Part shown: piece by piece, positions 48,358 through 58,685 of the stretch
Numbering within the stretch: the stretch's first letter is position 1
Layout of the letters: the number at the start of each line of letters is the position of its first letter
Assembly (NCBI GenBank): GCA_050084985.1
Contig: JBITNC010000001.1
Coordinates: forward strand, 434,001 to 498,000
Source of the DNA: Nageia nagi
Taxonomy: Eukaryota > Pinophyta
DNA: 64,000 nucleotides
Direction of reading: 5' to 3'
Made by a program: the position numbers and the translations under genes
Notes under the pieces: generated by a model
Database searches by the model: none
Told to the model about the DNA's origin: nothing
The model's input: only the letters and a program-made list of their open reading frames with translations

Positions 48358-48779
48358 TTGCCACCTCCTTAAGAAAGCTTTGTCATCAAAGTTTGTACAC
48401 ATTAATATAATCCTACCATACATCACTATAGTATATATTACTAATATACTAAGGAGGGTCATTACATTACCAACCTCTTTGAAAATAGTTTTCCTCAAAG
48501 ATTTTAAAAATATAAAATACAATCCATCCATAAATAATAGAGAGAGCAAAGAGCCAAGGAATCCAACTCATCCAAAGTAGCTAATAATGCACCAAATATA
48601 AATAAGATCCCATATAAGTATCAAAATCCCACCAAGGTAATGATAATGTTGTTGTTAAGGAGTGGGAATCAAAAAAATGTTCCAAAATAATCAACAAAGA
48701 AACCACCACACTATTGTTGTGCTTTGAATTTCTCCTGTGAAGCTCTAAAATCTATATGCTTCACTCTAAAATCTTGAAA

Positions 48780-49285
48780 TTAATAATCCATGAAATCCTA
48801 TTGCTCTACCATATCCATGATAATATAAATGAGAGGAATATCCTCATGCTCTACAATATGCTCTAATAAATTTCAAGAAATAGGATTCATATCATCTACA
48901 TTGATACAAGTAAGAGGAAGAACCTCACACTCTACAACATGCTCTAACAAATATGAAGAAACTTGATCCACATTATCTATATTGATACAAGTGAAAGGAA
49001 GGACCTCACACTCTACAACATGCTCCAATAAATTTGAATAAATTGGATCCACATCATCTACATTGATACAAGTGAGAGGAAGGACCTCACACTCTACAAC
49101 ATGCTCTTCTAAACTCAAAGGAACTAATCCTCATGAAGAACCTTCTCATGAAAAGTATATTATTAAGAATATGAGGATGTTTCTTTTTGAAATCTTTTTC
49201 TATTTTATCCTCAAGATGCTTTAGTGCAACAACAACTCATGCCCAGTCATCAAGTAGATGTTCCCCTTCATCACTATTCATTTTT
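48780..49285 (-). pseudogene. S1 ORF with 27-residue tandem repeats
   Basis: An ATG at 49285 opens MNSDEGEHLLDDWA, ALKHLEDKIEKDFKKKHPHI. After a frame change three clear repeats of 27 residues follow (49110-48873), core LEHVVECEVLPLTCINVDD, with a fourth, worn copy at 48870-48790. The DNA unit is 81 bases, a multiple of three, so expansion kept the frame. I do not recognise the protein. In this position it could be a reduced gag or captured sequence. Confidence 0.6.
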
Positions 49286-49289
49286 TTTG

Positions 49290-49980
49290 TATTAAAAATT
49301 AAAATTGCTTCATCATTATGAAAAACATTATATAAACATGGTTGATATTGATATATTAAAACCCATAAATTTTTAAAAGGAAATTAAAATAGATGAAAAA
49401 TATATGGTCAATTTACTCTTACCCTTTTATATCATAGAGCATTTATAAGGAAACCCCAATGTTCTTCTCATAAATTATTCAATATAAATCCAAACATTCT
49501 AAAATTTAAATTGTGTACTATTGAGATGCAAATATAATAATTCTTTAAATTTCAATAGCAAACTCCAAAGGGAGAAAAATATATGATAAAATACTTTTTC
49601 CTTTTTTTCACAAGTCTAGATTTAGGGTTTATAAAGGGAAACACAAATCATCTCATAAATAGATCAATATAAATTCAAAAGATATGAAATTTTCAAAAAT
49701 AAATCTCTTATCTATATCAAACTTCTCAAAAAATTTATAAGCAAAAAACCCCTTATTTCACCCTACACAACTACTTTGTTTTAAAAATTGAAATGTTTAT
49801 AAAATTTCCAACAACCTCCAAAATACTTGAAATTTTTACTAAACCTTGTTGACGTGAATATTTGCAAACCCTAAAAATTTTATAAGAAAATTCATTTGAA
49901 TGTAAAATATATGAATTATCCAATTTGAGCCAACCCAAAAAAAAAACCCTTAAACTTCTCTAAACCCATAACAGCCAAGA
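49290..49980 (-). other. S1 leader
   Basis: AT-rich region between the primer-binding site and the S1 ORF. No gene visible. Confidence 0.6.
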
Positions 49981-49998
49981 CCATGCTCTGATACTAGA
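49981..49998 (-). other. Primer-binding site of S1 (tRNA-iMet)
   Basis: The minus strand reads TAGTATCAGAGCATGG, one change from the usual TGGTATCAGAGC. It abuts the 5' LTR. Confidence 0.85.
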
Positions 49999-50318
49999 TG
50001 TTAAGAACCCACTATTTCATAATAACTAAATTATTTATAAGGACACATAAAACCACTCCAATATGCAAATACCATTCAAATATGTAAAAATATTACAAAT
50101 ACCATTTACTAAAGTAACTAAATCACTTGCACCACTTCGAGGGGGGCACCTCCTAGAGAACAAGTTCTCTCCTCAATATGATACTATATTCCTTGCTTGA
50201 ACATTACAATAGATAAGGCCTCATATAAATAGCTCTTTATAGCCCTTCACCTTCCAAACCTATTACATATGTGATAAATACTAATATGACATAAATAACA
50301 TGTTATGGAGTCATAACA
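49999..50318 (-). repeat. S1 5' LTR
   Basis: 320 bases, match to 48038-48357. Confidence 0.92.
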
Positions 50319-50640
50319 AATACATAATGGTTATTTATCATAAAATAACTATTTTTTAGGATTTTTAATTTTTTAATTTGTTATTTTATGATCACCATCT
50401 CGAGCCCAGGTAGCCTAATGTTTTTTCCTAGTTATTTAGCCTAAATTTTATAACTTTGAAGTTTTTTTTATATAAATTAGCCAAATATTACCCCACCAAA
50501 TTCGCACCTTATCACTTATATTCTATAAATATTTTTAATTTTCTTGAGATCATCTATTGGACCCTAGTTCTCCATGAAAAATAATGCAAATCTAAAAGAA
50601 AATAAGTTTATACTATAAGAGGAGAAGATGATTAATTCAT
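50319..50640 (-). pseudogene. G2 protease-aRH spacer, right of S1
   Basis: Next to S1 the minus strand encodes a short IMYF that rejoins the aRH start across S1. The rest is decayed spacer with no recognisable domain. Confidence 0.5.
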
Positions 50641-50644
50641 TATA

Positions 50645-51205
50645 GAATACAAGTGACTTGTTACTGAAGATGAGCATCTTGTTATTGAAGACATGCAACT
50701 CGTTACTAAATAACAGGGACTTGTTACTAAAGATCAACAACTTGTTATTAAAGATGAGCAATTTGTTACTGAAGATGAGCAACTTATTACTAAATATGAG
50801 TGAATGTTTATTGAATATGAGTGACTTGTTATTACAAGTGAGCAAATTATTATTGAATATAGTGACTTGTTACTAAATACTAGAGTCTTGTTAGTGAACA
50901 TGAGTGACTTGTTCTAGCAGACAAGTGACTTGATACTAAAGATAAATGACTTGTTACTGAAGATGAGAAACTTGTTATTCAAAATGAGCATCTTATTACT
51001 AAATATGAGTGAATTGTTATTAAATATGAGCAACTTATTACTGAATATGAGTGACTTGTTACTAAACATAGTGAGTTGTTACTGAAGATGAGCAACTTTT
51101 TATGGAAGATAAATAACTTTTTATTGAAGATAAGCAACTTGTTACTAAAGATAAATGACTTGTTATAGAAGATGAGAATATTTTTACTAAATATGAGCAT
51201 CTAAT
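50645..51205. repeat. 21-base minisatellite, about 26 copies
   Basis: Units like GAGCAACTTGTTACTAAAGAT repeat through about 560 bases with point differences. Because 21 is divisible by three, open frames on both strands show seven-residue repeats (SNKLLIF on minus, LLLKMSN on plus). It lies between the protease and aRH of G2. G1 has nothing similar there. Confidence 0.88.
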
Positions 51206-51650
51206 CATTACCAAGATAAGCATATGATATAAACTAATATTTCAAAGTTGCTTGTAATTTTTACCTTTTTTAGAAAATGATATCAACTAGCCAATTTTTT
51301 ATAACATAGTTTTTAAAATTTGAAATATCATCATTACTTCTATATTATTTTGAGATAAAATTGCTAATATTTCAAAATTATCTCACCACTATTTTATTTA
51401 TTTCAGTTCACCAAAATTCCTTACACATAACTTTGCCTAGCTCTTACTCCTACCTTGGATTTGGCTCCATCAAAGTGCATATCCTAGACTTCTAATCCTA
51501 TTATTTAGTGCTTTATTAGGGCTACTATTGAAGTACCTATTATAATAATCACATAGTTTTTTGGGTTCAACTTCTTCTACTAAATTTAGAAAATACATGG
51601 TATTATCATCTTGAAGGTGTAATTCTTCAATTAGTCCATCAAGCTCCTTT
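51205..51650 (-). other. G2 spacer after protease
   Basis: AT-rich. No recognisable domain between the minisatellite and the protease end. Confidence 0.5.
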
Positions 51651-52150
51651 TCTCCCTAGTAGATCATATTCATATGGTACATTTTTTCAATATGGAAGGG
51701 TGATGTGAATTCATTGGATATTTTCACTCTCTTATGCTTACAAGGGACCATGATGTGTGAGTAATCCATGGCCAAGTAGGCTTCCATTTTAGTTGTGAAT
51801 TCTCTTGATAGGCATAGGTTGAGGTTAGAAAGTATACCATAGTAATATCCTATATTATTGATATTTTTGGGCATCTATGAAAACTCATTCCTATATATTT
51901 TATAATACCAATTATCTTCATATTTATTACATCTAGTTGCAACACTCTATTGAAGTTCTTGTACATTATAAGTGCATCACAACTACAATCTTCTTGGGTA
52001 TAATAATGGTTTAAGCTCTAGAATCAATCAAGTAGTCATGCACTACATGGGCTTCTATCTACAAGGATTTATAGAAGGATATGGGTTTCATATTTCCCAT
52101 TATCAATAGCTTAGCAATAACCTCTAAGTTGTAATTTGACCAATCCATAC
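51650..52150 (-). pseudogene. G2 protease C-terminal region
   Basis: The open minus-strand segment 51874-51656 reads LCLSREFTTKMEAYLAMDYS, then KHKRVKISNEFTSPFHIEKM. The segment LSREFT...YLALDYTH...VKIPNE follows the protease active site in this family and is also seen in G1 near 12.0 kb. The active-site part upstream is not clear. Confidence 0.7.
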
Positions 52151-52900
52151 CTTTGTTTAAAGAGACCAAGGCTACTTTAAGGAGATCAATCTATTTGAGA
52201 ATCTATAATGCATAAAATAATGAGACTTGAGAGGGATTCCATTTAATTTCTTCAAGAATATTAGATGGGCTTAAGGCTATATGCCTACCTTCCTTTTCTA
52301 GGAACCTCTTATGGAACTATTGATCTTATTCCTCTCTATGGGCCTAGGTAAATGACTAGAAATGGAACATTCTAGCCACCTTATCCCTTTCATCAACAAA
52401 TTATTGATTTTCTTTGGTTAGGTTAGTTTTACCGTTATTTATAACTTTTAGGGACTTTCATTTTATATGTTTCTTAATAAATTTTATTGATTTTTCCTTT
52501 GGGAGCATTTATATTTCTTCTTTAAGAAGAATCAATCCTAAAGATGAAGCTTAGTACTCAAGTTAATAGGCTTATGCTTACAAAATTTGGTTTTAGGAAT
52601 TCAATATTCATGCATTCATATGTGACTCCTTTGTTAGCTTCTAGTTTTGACTAATACTATTATGTTGGACATGATTCTTATACATGATGATCATTATAGG
52701 TTATGCACCAATATGTACTTTGAGTATCTAGTACTTCTAGTGACAAGTGTACTTGGTCTTTTTTCTTCTTCATAGATTCTAATATTTGTTTCTTTACTGC
52801 ATAAGGGAATCTCTTTTTTTTCCTACATCAAACCTTTGATTGACTTTAGGGTAGTGACTTATTTATGCATGCTTTGAAGCATGGCCTTGAGCTCAATGAT
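52150..52900 (-). other. G2 gag-protease spacer
   Basis: Decayed sequence between gag and protease; no domain recognised. Confidence 0.45.
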
Positions 52901-53733
52901 CTTAGTTTGCATAGAACTCTCTCCTTAAGATTAGGTACTCAAATGGGGTACCAACAAAGTGATAGGAACATTGAGTGCTAGAAGGGTTAACCAAGTTTTG
53001 GAGCTGGTTGCTAATTTTATACTCTTACTATTCTAGAGTTACCAATAAATGGATATGGTGCTCTAGGTATCTTACCTATAAGTGGCATAGTTGAAGAAGG
53101 TAATGTTTAATTTTCCTTAGGGAAAGTAACATATGGAGAAAAAGGTCCTATTGTGATGAGTGATTATTCAATTATTGTCACTACTTAGTATAGTATAGAG
53201 AATGTTTTTTATTTGAATATATTTATCTTTAATATGAGGTCATATGAAAATATTCTTAATAAATGCATGTATGCAATTAATGCTTGATATTTTACTTGAT
53301 CGAGGATTTTGCTCCAATTCTTGCCAAAATAAATATTAAAATCCATGATAAACTCATAAGCATGCATCTTTATTATAGTAAGATGAGTAAATAAGGAATA
53401 ACAATCCATGGTCTCATCAAACTCTTTGGTAAAGGGTTCAAAAAGATATTGCCAAGTAATAACATATCCATCTAGTAAGCATTGATACCAGTCTACTATA
53501 TTTCCTTTAAAGGATCATGTTAGTAATCTCACCATTACATTTTCCTCAAAAATATAATATATCTTTTTAGTGGTAATCACATTAAGAAAATGCTTATAAG
53601 TCATTTTCCTAGTATCATCATAGTCTAGGAGACACTTCAAGGTATTAGATGGAATGGTCATCATATTAGTTAGGTTTAATAGACCAACCATATTCCATTC
53701 AGAGTAGATCTAGGTTATTGCTTGAGATTCCAT
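52900..53733 (-). pseudogene. G2 gag pseudogene
   Basis: The start chosen is the ATG at 53733 (MESQAI). NTLKCLLDYDDTRKMTYKHF and FEENVMVRLLT-stop-SFKG are followed by NIVDWYQCLLDGYVITWQYL, FEPFTKEFDE, MDFNIYFGKNWSKILDQVKY and ALIAYMHLLRIF. These match N1 gag (EDVMVRLLAQSFKGKVLDWY, FNIRFQKTW, ALMYYLRAF) residue for residue in spacing. The capsid domain is recognisable to about 53210. Confidence 0.85.
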
Positions 53734-53739
53734 TGTTGC

Positions 53740-55247
53740 TATCATGTTAGAAGAGATTTTTGTCACCTTAAATAGCAATTATAGCCAAGTATAACATTAA
53801 CAAACACTAATTCAACATAATTACAAAGCTTAATTTGATTTCAAATTGGAAACAACAACTCAAAATGCTTATGATTCTACTCACAAAAGTATTTTATAAG
53901 AATGCAATAGAACCTATTCCAAACTATGTTGATAATAATGAACATATTAGAAGAGATTTTTGAAGAATGAAGATAATGAGGTAGGTATGTATCCTATGAT
54001 ATGTAGAATGTTATTTGTTAGTATAGTAAAAAGTTAACAATTACTTTGATTTGTGAAGAATTTTTTCGCATGTGGTGATCACCATATTGATGATAAGTTT
54101 ATTTCTAGTTTGGAGGTTGTGTATGATGCAAAAAAAGTGTCCAAAATACCACAAAACTTGAAATTTTAATAAAAAGGGTACTGGTATATGGTGTGTCTTC
54201 CTACAAGATGTCTACATGTGTCTCTATGAACTCTTCAAAGATAATTATCATGGCTAGTATTATGGTTGCAAATGACCACAAAACCATTTAGATAACTCAT
54301 AAAATCCTACAAACAAATAAAAAATAATGCAGCCAAAATAGTAGAAATGAGTGAAAAACTAAGAATCATATATGTATTTGATGTAGTAGAAATATCTAGA
54401 ATTACATAAGTTACAAAAGGATTTAATAATAGTAAACTCTTGGAGATTACATGTGGAAGTTAAGGTTGCTGTAGGAGTAGCAAGAATATAATTTTAGGGG
54501 AATTATGAGGCACAAAAATAGACTCATTTTAATGAAAATACTATATTATTAAAAGGATACTATAGTAATAGTTATACACATTTTTATATATTTAACTTGT
54601 CTAATTACATAAAATATGCATAATTTGTTTATTCGCTAATGTCTTTATATTTTACAATATTGGTATTAAAAATTAATATTTTATTTGAATTTGTGAAGAA
54701 ATGAATTCTTAAAGGAGAAATATGTAAAATATTATATTTTCTCACCAATGTTTAAATGTGACTACTCATGGCCACAATTAGGTAAACAAAGTGCAACCTT
54801 GGACATTATAGATTCATGTCATGGCTTGTGCCATAATTCTAGGAAGATCATACAAAAAGGAGAAAAAATTTATATGCAACCAATATTCCATATTTGATGA
54901 TAATAAACAACCAACTATGAGAGATATTATTCAAACATGTCTTAGAATATATTTGTAGATTTTATACTATCTAAATTTGGATTAATAAGTTGCACATTGG
55001 CAACATCTTGGATTTATATAAAGATAAGGATTTTTACTATATTTTTAAGTGGTTACATGGAAGATGTAGGTTCTTATTTCATATTTATTTCTATGTTATT
55101 TGGGGCATAAATAATCTTTTTAATCAAGTAGATTTTGTTGTAGAAGTATGTGTTATAAATATTCTTCTCATCTACAGGAACAAGGCTTGGATAGAATATA
55201 GATAAGGGATTCTAATTGTAGATGTGTTGAGATTTTCCAGTATTATA
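53740..55247. other. Unassigned DNA, probable G2 leader and unknown flank
   Basis: This should begin with the G2 leader and 5' LTR, but I find no match to the 3' LTR at 4.0-5.3 kb and no clear primer-binding site. The right end flanks N1 and so was continuous with 60325 onward before N1 arrived. No convincing gene; the open frame at 54990-55205 has no recognisable features. Confidence 0.45.
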
Positions 55248-55252
55248 GTTTG

Positions 55253-56890
55253 TGTTGATTAAGATTGTGTAATATATGCATTGTGAGCAATCTTAACCAA
55301 AGTAAATCAAGAACAGACTATAGTGACAGTCTGATCTCCGGAGAAGGCCGGTTCCTTATCTATTAGGTGTAGAAAAAGTAACAGGAAAGGAAATAAAAAG
55401 GAGTAGAGTGCAAGGAATTTAAGCAAAAGGGTTAGGGTAACAAGAGAGAAAGCAAAGTAATAGGAAAGGAAATAAAAAGGAGCAGAGTGCGAGGAATTTA
55501 AGCAAAAGGCTTAGGGTAACAAGAGAGAAAGCAAAGTAACTGGAAAGGAAATAAAAAGGAGCAGAGTGCGAGGAATTTAAGCAAAAGGCTTAGGGTAATA
55601 AGAGAGAAAGCAAAGTAATAGGAAAGGAAATAAAAAGGAGTAGAGTGCAAGGAATTTAAGCAAAAGGCTTAGGGTAACAAGAGAGAAAGCAAAGGTGGAT
55701 CACTAGTTCAGCGTGGGCTTTCACAGTGTGTGAAACCTTGGCTTGAATCTAGTGTAGCAGCTACGGTACAAGCTCTCACTCTCTAATAGTTTCCCAGCTT
55801 TACTCTACCATGTAGCAAACATAGTTATACTAGCAACTTGCAATTATCATTCAGGAAACAAGCCAAGCTGCCATGATGTAACCAAATTAAGAATGACAAT
55901 TACGAGTGCTAGACAAGAAAGGTCAAGATGGTATCATATTACTGATAAAAAATACAGGTCTTTGAGAACAAATGTAAAGAGCAATACTAGGGCTTCTGAC
56001 CCCTTTTCCACTTTATTTTCATATACTTATACTACAAAACAACAGTTACAAGAATTGCAAAATAGAAACATTTACAAAAATAGCTTCAAGATTCTAGCCT
56101 TCTTTTAACTGATACTACCTACATATGCCACTTGGTAGAATATTACAAAAATGGGGCAAATTATAGATGATACTATGATTTTACCTCTTGCTGGCATCAT
56201 CTTTATCGTGATGTTCTATTTACTGGCTCTAGCTATTCGATCCCCCTTTACTGACCTCATCTCTACATTCCATAATGTTTTACTCACTAGCTCTGGCTAT
56301 TTGATCGCTCGTTGTTGACCTCATCACTTCCAGGCTCCAGTTTTGGGTTAAGGCCCGAAATCATTGACATCATCTCTTACCTCCAGAATGTTTTACTCAT
56401 TGGCTCTAGCTATTTGATCACTCCTTGCTGACCTCATCACTTCTGGGCTCCAATTTTGGGTTAAGGCTCGAAATCGCTAACATCATCTCTTCCGAAATGC
56501 TTTATTTACTGACCCCAGGTTCTCAATTCCCCTTGCTGACCTCATCATCTCCAGAACCTAGTCTTTACCAAAACATGAATGTCTTATCCTCCATGACATC
56601 ATCATTTTATTCTGGAATGCTTTACTTTTGGAACACTTAATTTACGGGCTCTGACTTCTTCGATTATTTCTTGCTGACCTCACCTCCTTCAGAACCCAGG
56701 CTTTTCTACAACTGAGCTTCATCCTTTCTTCTATGATGTCATCATTTGATTTTAGAACACTTTATCTACTAACTATAGCCTATTTTATTTGCTCCCAAAA
56801 AAAAACTCCTAGGGATCTTAAAATGAACTCATGATTGCAAGTAAGGTACATCGGGGCTTTAATAAAGAATTTATTATGTATGAATATACA
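55253..56890 (-). repeat. N1 3' LTR
   Basis: 1638 bases. On the minus strand it starts TGTATATTCATACAT at 56890 and ends CTTAATCAACA at 55253. It contains the 79-base tandem array (55378-55693). A second zone at 56210-56760 has GCTGACCTCATCACTTC and GGGTTAAGGC-type blocks spaced about 110 bases apart. Confidence 0.93.
55378..55693 (-). repeat. 79-base tandem array in the N1 3' LTR, four units
   Basis: Units start at 55378, 55457, 55536 and 55615 (GTAACAGGAAAGGAAATAAA...). The same four-unit array is in the other LTR, so the array predates insertion. Confidence 0.93.
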
Positions 56891-57200
56891 TTATGGCGAC
56901 CTCTGGGGGAAAATTTTGCCTTTATCAAAGAGAAATTTAGAACCCAATCTAAAAAAATAATACCAACGCATTTCACTACTACATAGGGTCCAGACCACAT
57001 GGATTCGAATTTTTGTGTTTTCCCCGGTTTAGCTCTATCCTCATCCCATTTCAATACGAAATTTTCTTCTCAGAAGGTATCCAGAGTTGATTTTCAACTG
57101 TCAAACCACCTTTTACTATTTCATTTCTTCTCTGGAGGTCTTTATATGATTGATTCTAGAGCTCTTTTGGGATTCAACTTTTCTTTCTGGAATACCAAAG
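56891..57200 (-). pseudogene. N1 integrase C-terminal remnant
   Basis: On the minus strand KWDEDRAKPGKTQKFESMWS, then GPYVVVKCVG, is the C-terminal tail of Ty3/gypsy integrase (G1 has WDKERATPRKHQKFDSLW). About 30 worn codons of the preceding region (RPPEKK, NSKRWFDS) are retained. Nothing of the catalytic core remains. The frame runs on into the 3' LTR. Confidence 0.85.
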
Positions 57201-57201
57201 A

Positions 57202-58537
57202 CTAGGGGTTTTTCCTTGATCTTGTTTCCATAGCAAAATCTCCTATACCCGCTGGTGCAAAATTCCTCAGGTTCACATCTTGGCTTATGTCATCAGCTAC
57301 ACCAGGCAGAGGAATGCCCCCATTTCTTGATAAATATTCTTGGTATTGATAAACAGGACATGTGGTTTGTTCATGAGCATTATTACAGGCCAAACACCAA
57401 CCAGTGGATGACCTTGAAGAGGAAGCTTGGCTTACATCCTCATTCAACACATTCTGAGCCTCTTCTATAGTAGGATAAAGATATCTTCTTGCATTGCTTT
57501 ATCTACGTAGAATGGTAATCTGGTTTGCCATATTTCTACATAAGTTTTTGGAGTTCCTGAATCTCTATCAATGAGGCTACCCCTTGATTCATATTAGGCT
57601 GATGAGGGGCTGGTAAGGCCAAGGGAGCTCTAGGGACTGGCAAGGTTGATGGCCACTATTGGATAGGGGCGGGGATACTGGCCAATGGTGGAGCCAAACT
57701 AATTGCTTGAGGTCTCAAAATTTGCTGCTGGGTAGTTATTGGAAAATAAGGCATTGGCATGCAACTTGGCAATTTCCCAACTGCAATAAGATAGGATTCA
57801 GCATATATTGCTTGTCTATAGACCTCCAGGAAAGTATTTACTTCGGAATTTTGGATTTGCAGAGAGAGATCCAGAGGAAAGGCTCTCAGGTAATACATTA
57901 AGGCTTGAAATTGCTGAGGCTTGACTAGCATGGGGACTCTCACCCAAGTTTTTTGGAATCTAATATTGAAATTAGGGATATTTTCTTGCTCATATCTTTT
58001 GATTGAAGTGAACTGTGTTAACAAGGAAAAGGGATCTCCTAATTCATTAAATTCCAAGATAAAGGGCTCTACCAATTGAGCCCAAGTGTTTATAGATCCA
58101 TTAGGAAGGCCCCTGTACCAATCTAGGACCTTTCCCTTGAAAGACTGAGCCAGTAATCTCACCATGACATCTTCATGTTGGATATTATGAATCTTCACTA
58201 GGCCAGCTACATCAACACAATGCTCGTAAGCCATTTTCTCTGAAGTTGCATCAAACTCTGGAAGGGTTTTGAAAACATTTGCTGGGATGTCATGCAACAC
58301 TGCCAAGGCTATTGGTACTCCATTGTCCCATTCCGGATAAATATTCTAAGTTGGATTAGCCTTTTCAGAAGAGGTATTTCTAGTGTGAAGATTGGATGAT
58401 TCTGGCTTGGTAAAGGATTTTAGGGAGCTGATACTATTAAAAGACTTGGACTTGATCAGGGTCTTTCTCTTAGGAGTATCTAACGTTCTAAAATTTAGTG
58501 CTTCTTTTACTGCTCTAGTTTTAGATCTTATCCACAT
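57202..58537 (-). pseudogene. N1 gag, nearly intact
   Basis: The start chosen is the ATG at 58537. The frame runs 63 codons to one TAG (where Gln fits) and then stays open to 57656. The capsid domain includes VFKTLPEFDATSEKMAYEHC, EDVMVRLLAQSFKGKVLDWY, GLPNGSINTWAQLVEPFILE and RAFPLDLSLQIQN. After a Pro-rich stretch and a frameshift near 57500 the nucleocapsid reads WCLACNNAHEQTTCPVYQ, a CxxC-xxx-H-xxxx-C zinc knuckle. It would form the particle and bind RNA, perhaps for elements that supply enzymes. Confidence 0.9.
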
Positions 58538-58654
58538 AAACTCTAGGTCACAAAAGAAAGTGATAGGTTCAAAAGCACATATGATATTTACAAATAATTT
58601 GCTTTAATACATACCATAGATAGTGCTTCAGCAGAGTCGCCAATAAGTTTCTTC

Positions 58655-58685
58655 GTGTCCCACTGGGTGTGCCAAAAAGAAATGT
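58655..58685 (-). other. N1 leader with probable primer-binding site
   Basis: After the LTR end the minus strand reads ACATTTC, then TTTTTGGCACACCCAGTGGG. The TTTTTGGC...GTGGGA core is shared in worn form with G1 (9636-9662). tRNA not identified. Confidence 0.55.

Larger units (their letters stand above)
48038..50318 (-). mobile_element. Small LTR element S1 (2.3 kb)
   Basis: Two 320-base LTRs (48038-48357 and 49999-50318), both TGTTAAG... to ...GTCATAACA on the plus strand. Flanks are AATGT (48033-48037) and AATAC (50319-50323), plausibly a duplication with two transitions. On the minus strand the PBS (49981-49998) follows the 5' LTR and a polypurine tract precedes the 3' LTR. The 1.6-kb interior has no pol. 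It sits inside the aRH of G2. Confidence 0.9.

Noticed and set aside
48873-49118. Cys-containing repeat peptide read as a possible independent small protein
   Set aside because: It starts without an ATG and is part of the longer worn ORF of S1; described there instead.
50564-50876. Overlapping open frames on both strands with heptad-like leucine repeats
   Set aside because: They are translations of the 21-base minisatellite; open frames on both strands over one tandem array are expected.
54990-55205. 71-residue plus-strand open frame rich in aromatic residues
   Set aside because: No domain, no homolog among the other elements in the window, and length is within chance for AT-rich DNA.
55378-55693. 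TTAGGG motifs suggesting an interstitial telomere
   Set aside because: TTAGGG occurs once per 79-base unit and is not in tandem; plant telomeres are TTTAGGG arrays.
57255-57901. Plus-strand open frames opposite N1 gag
   Set aside because: They are antisense shadows of a well supported gag and zinc-knuckle frame.
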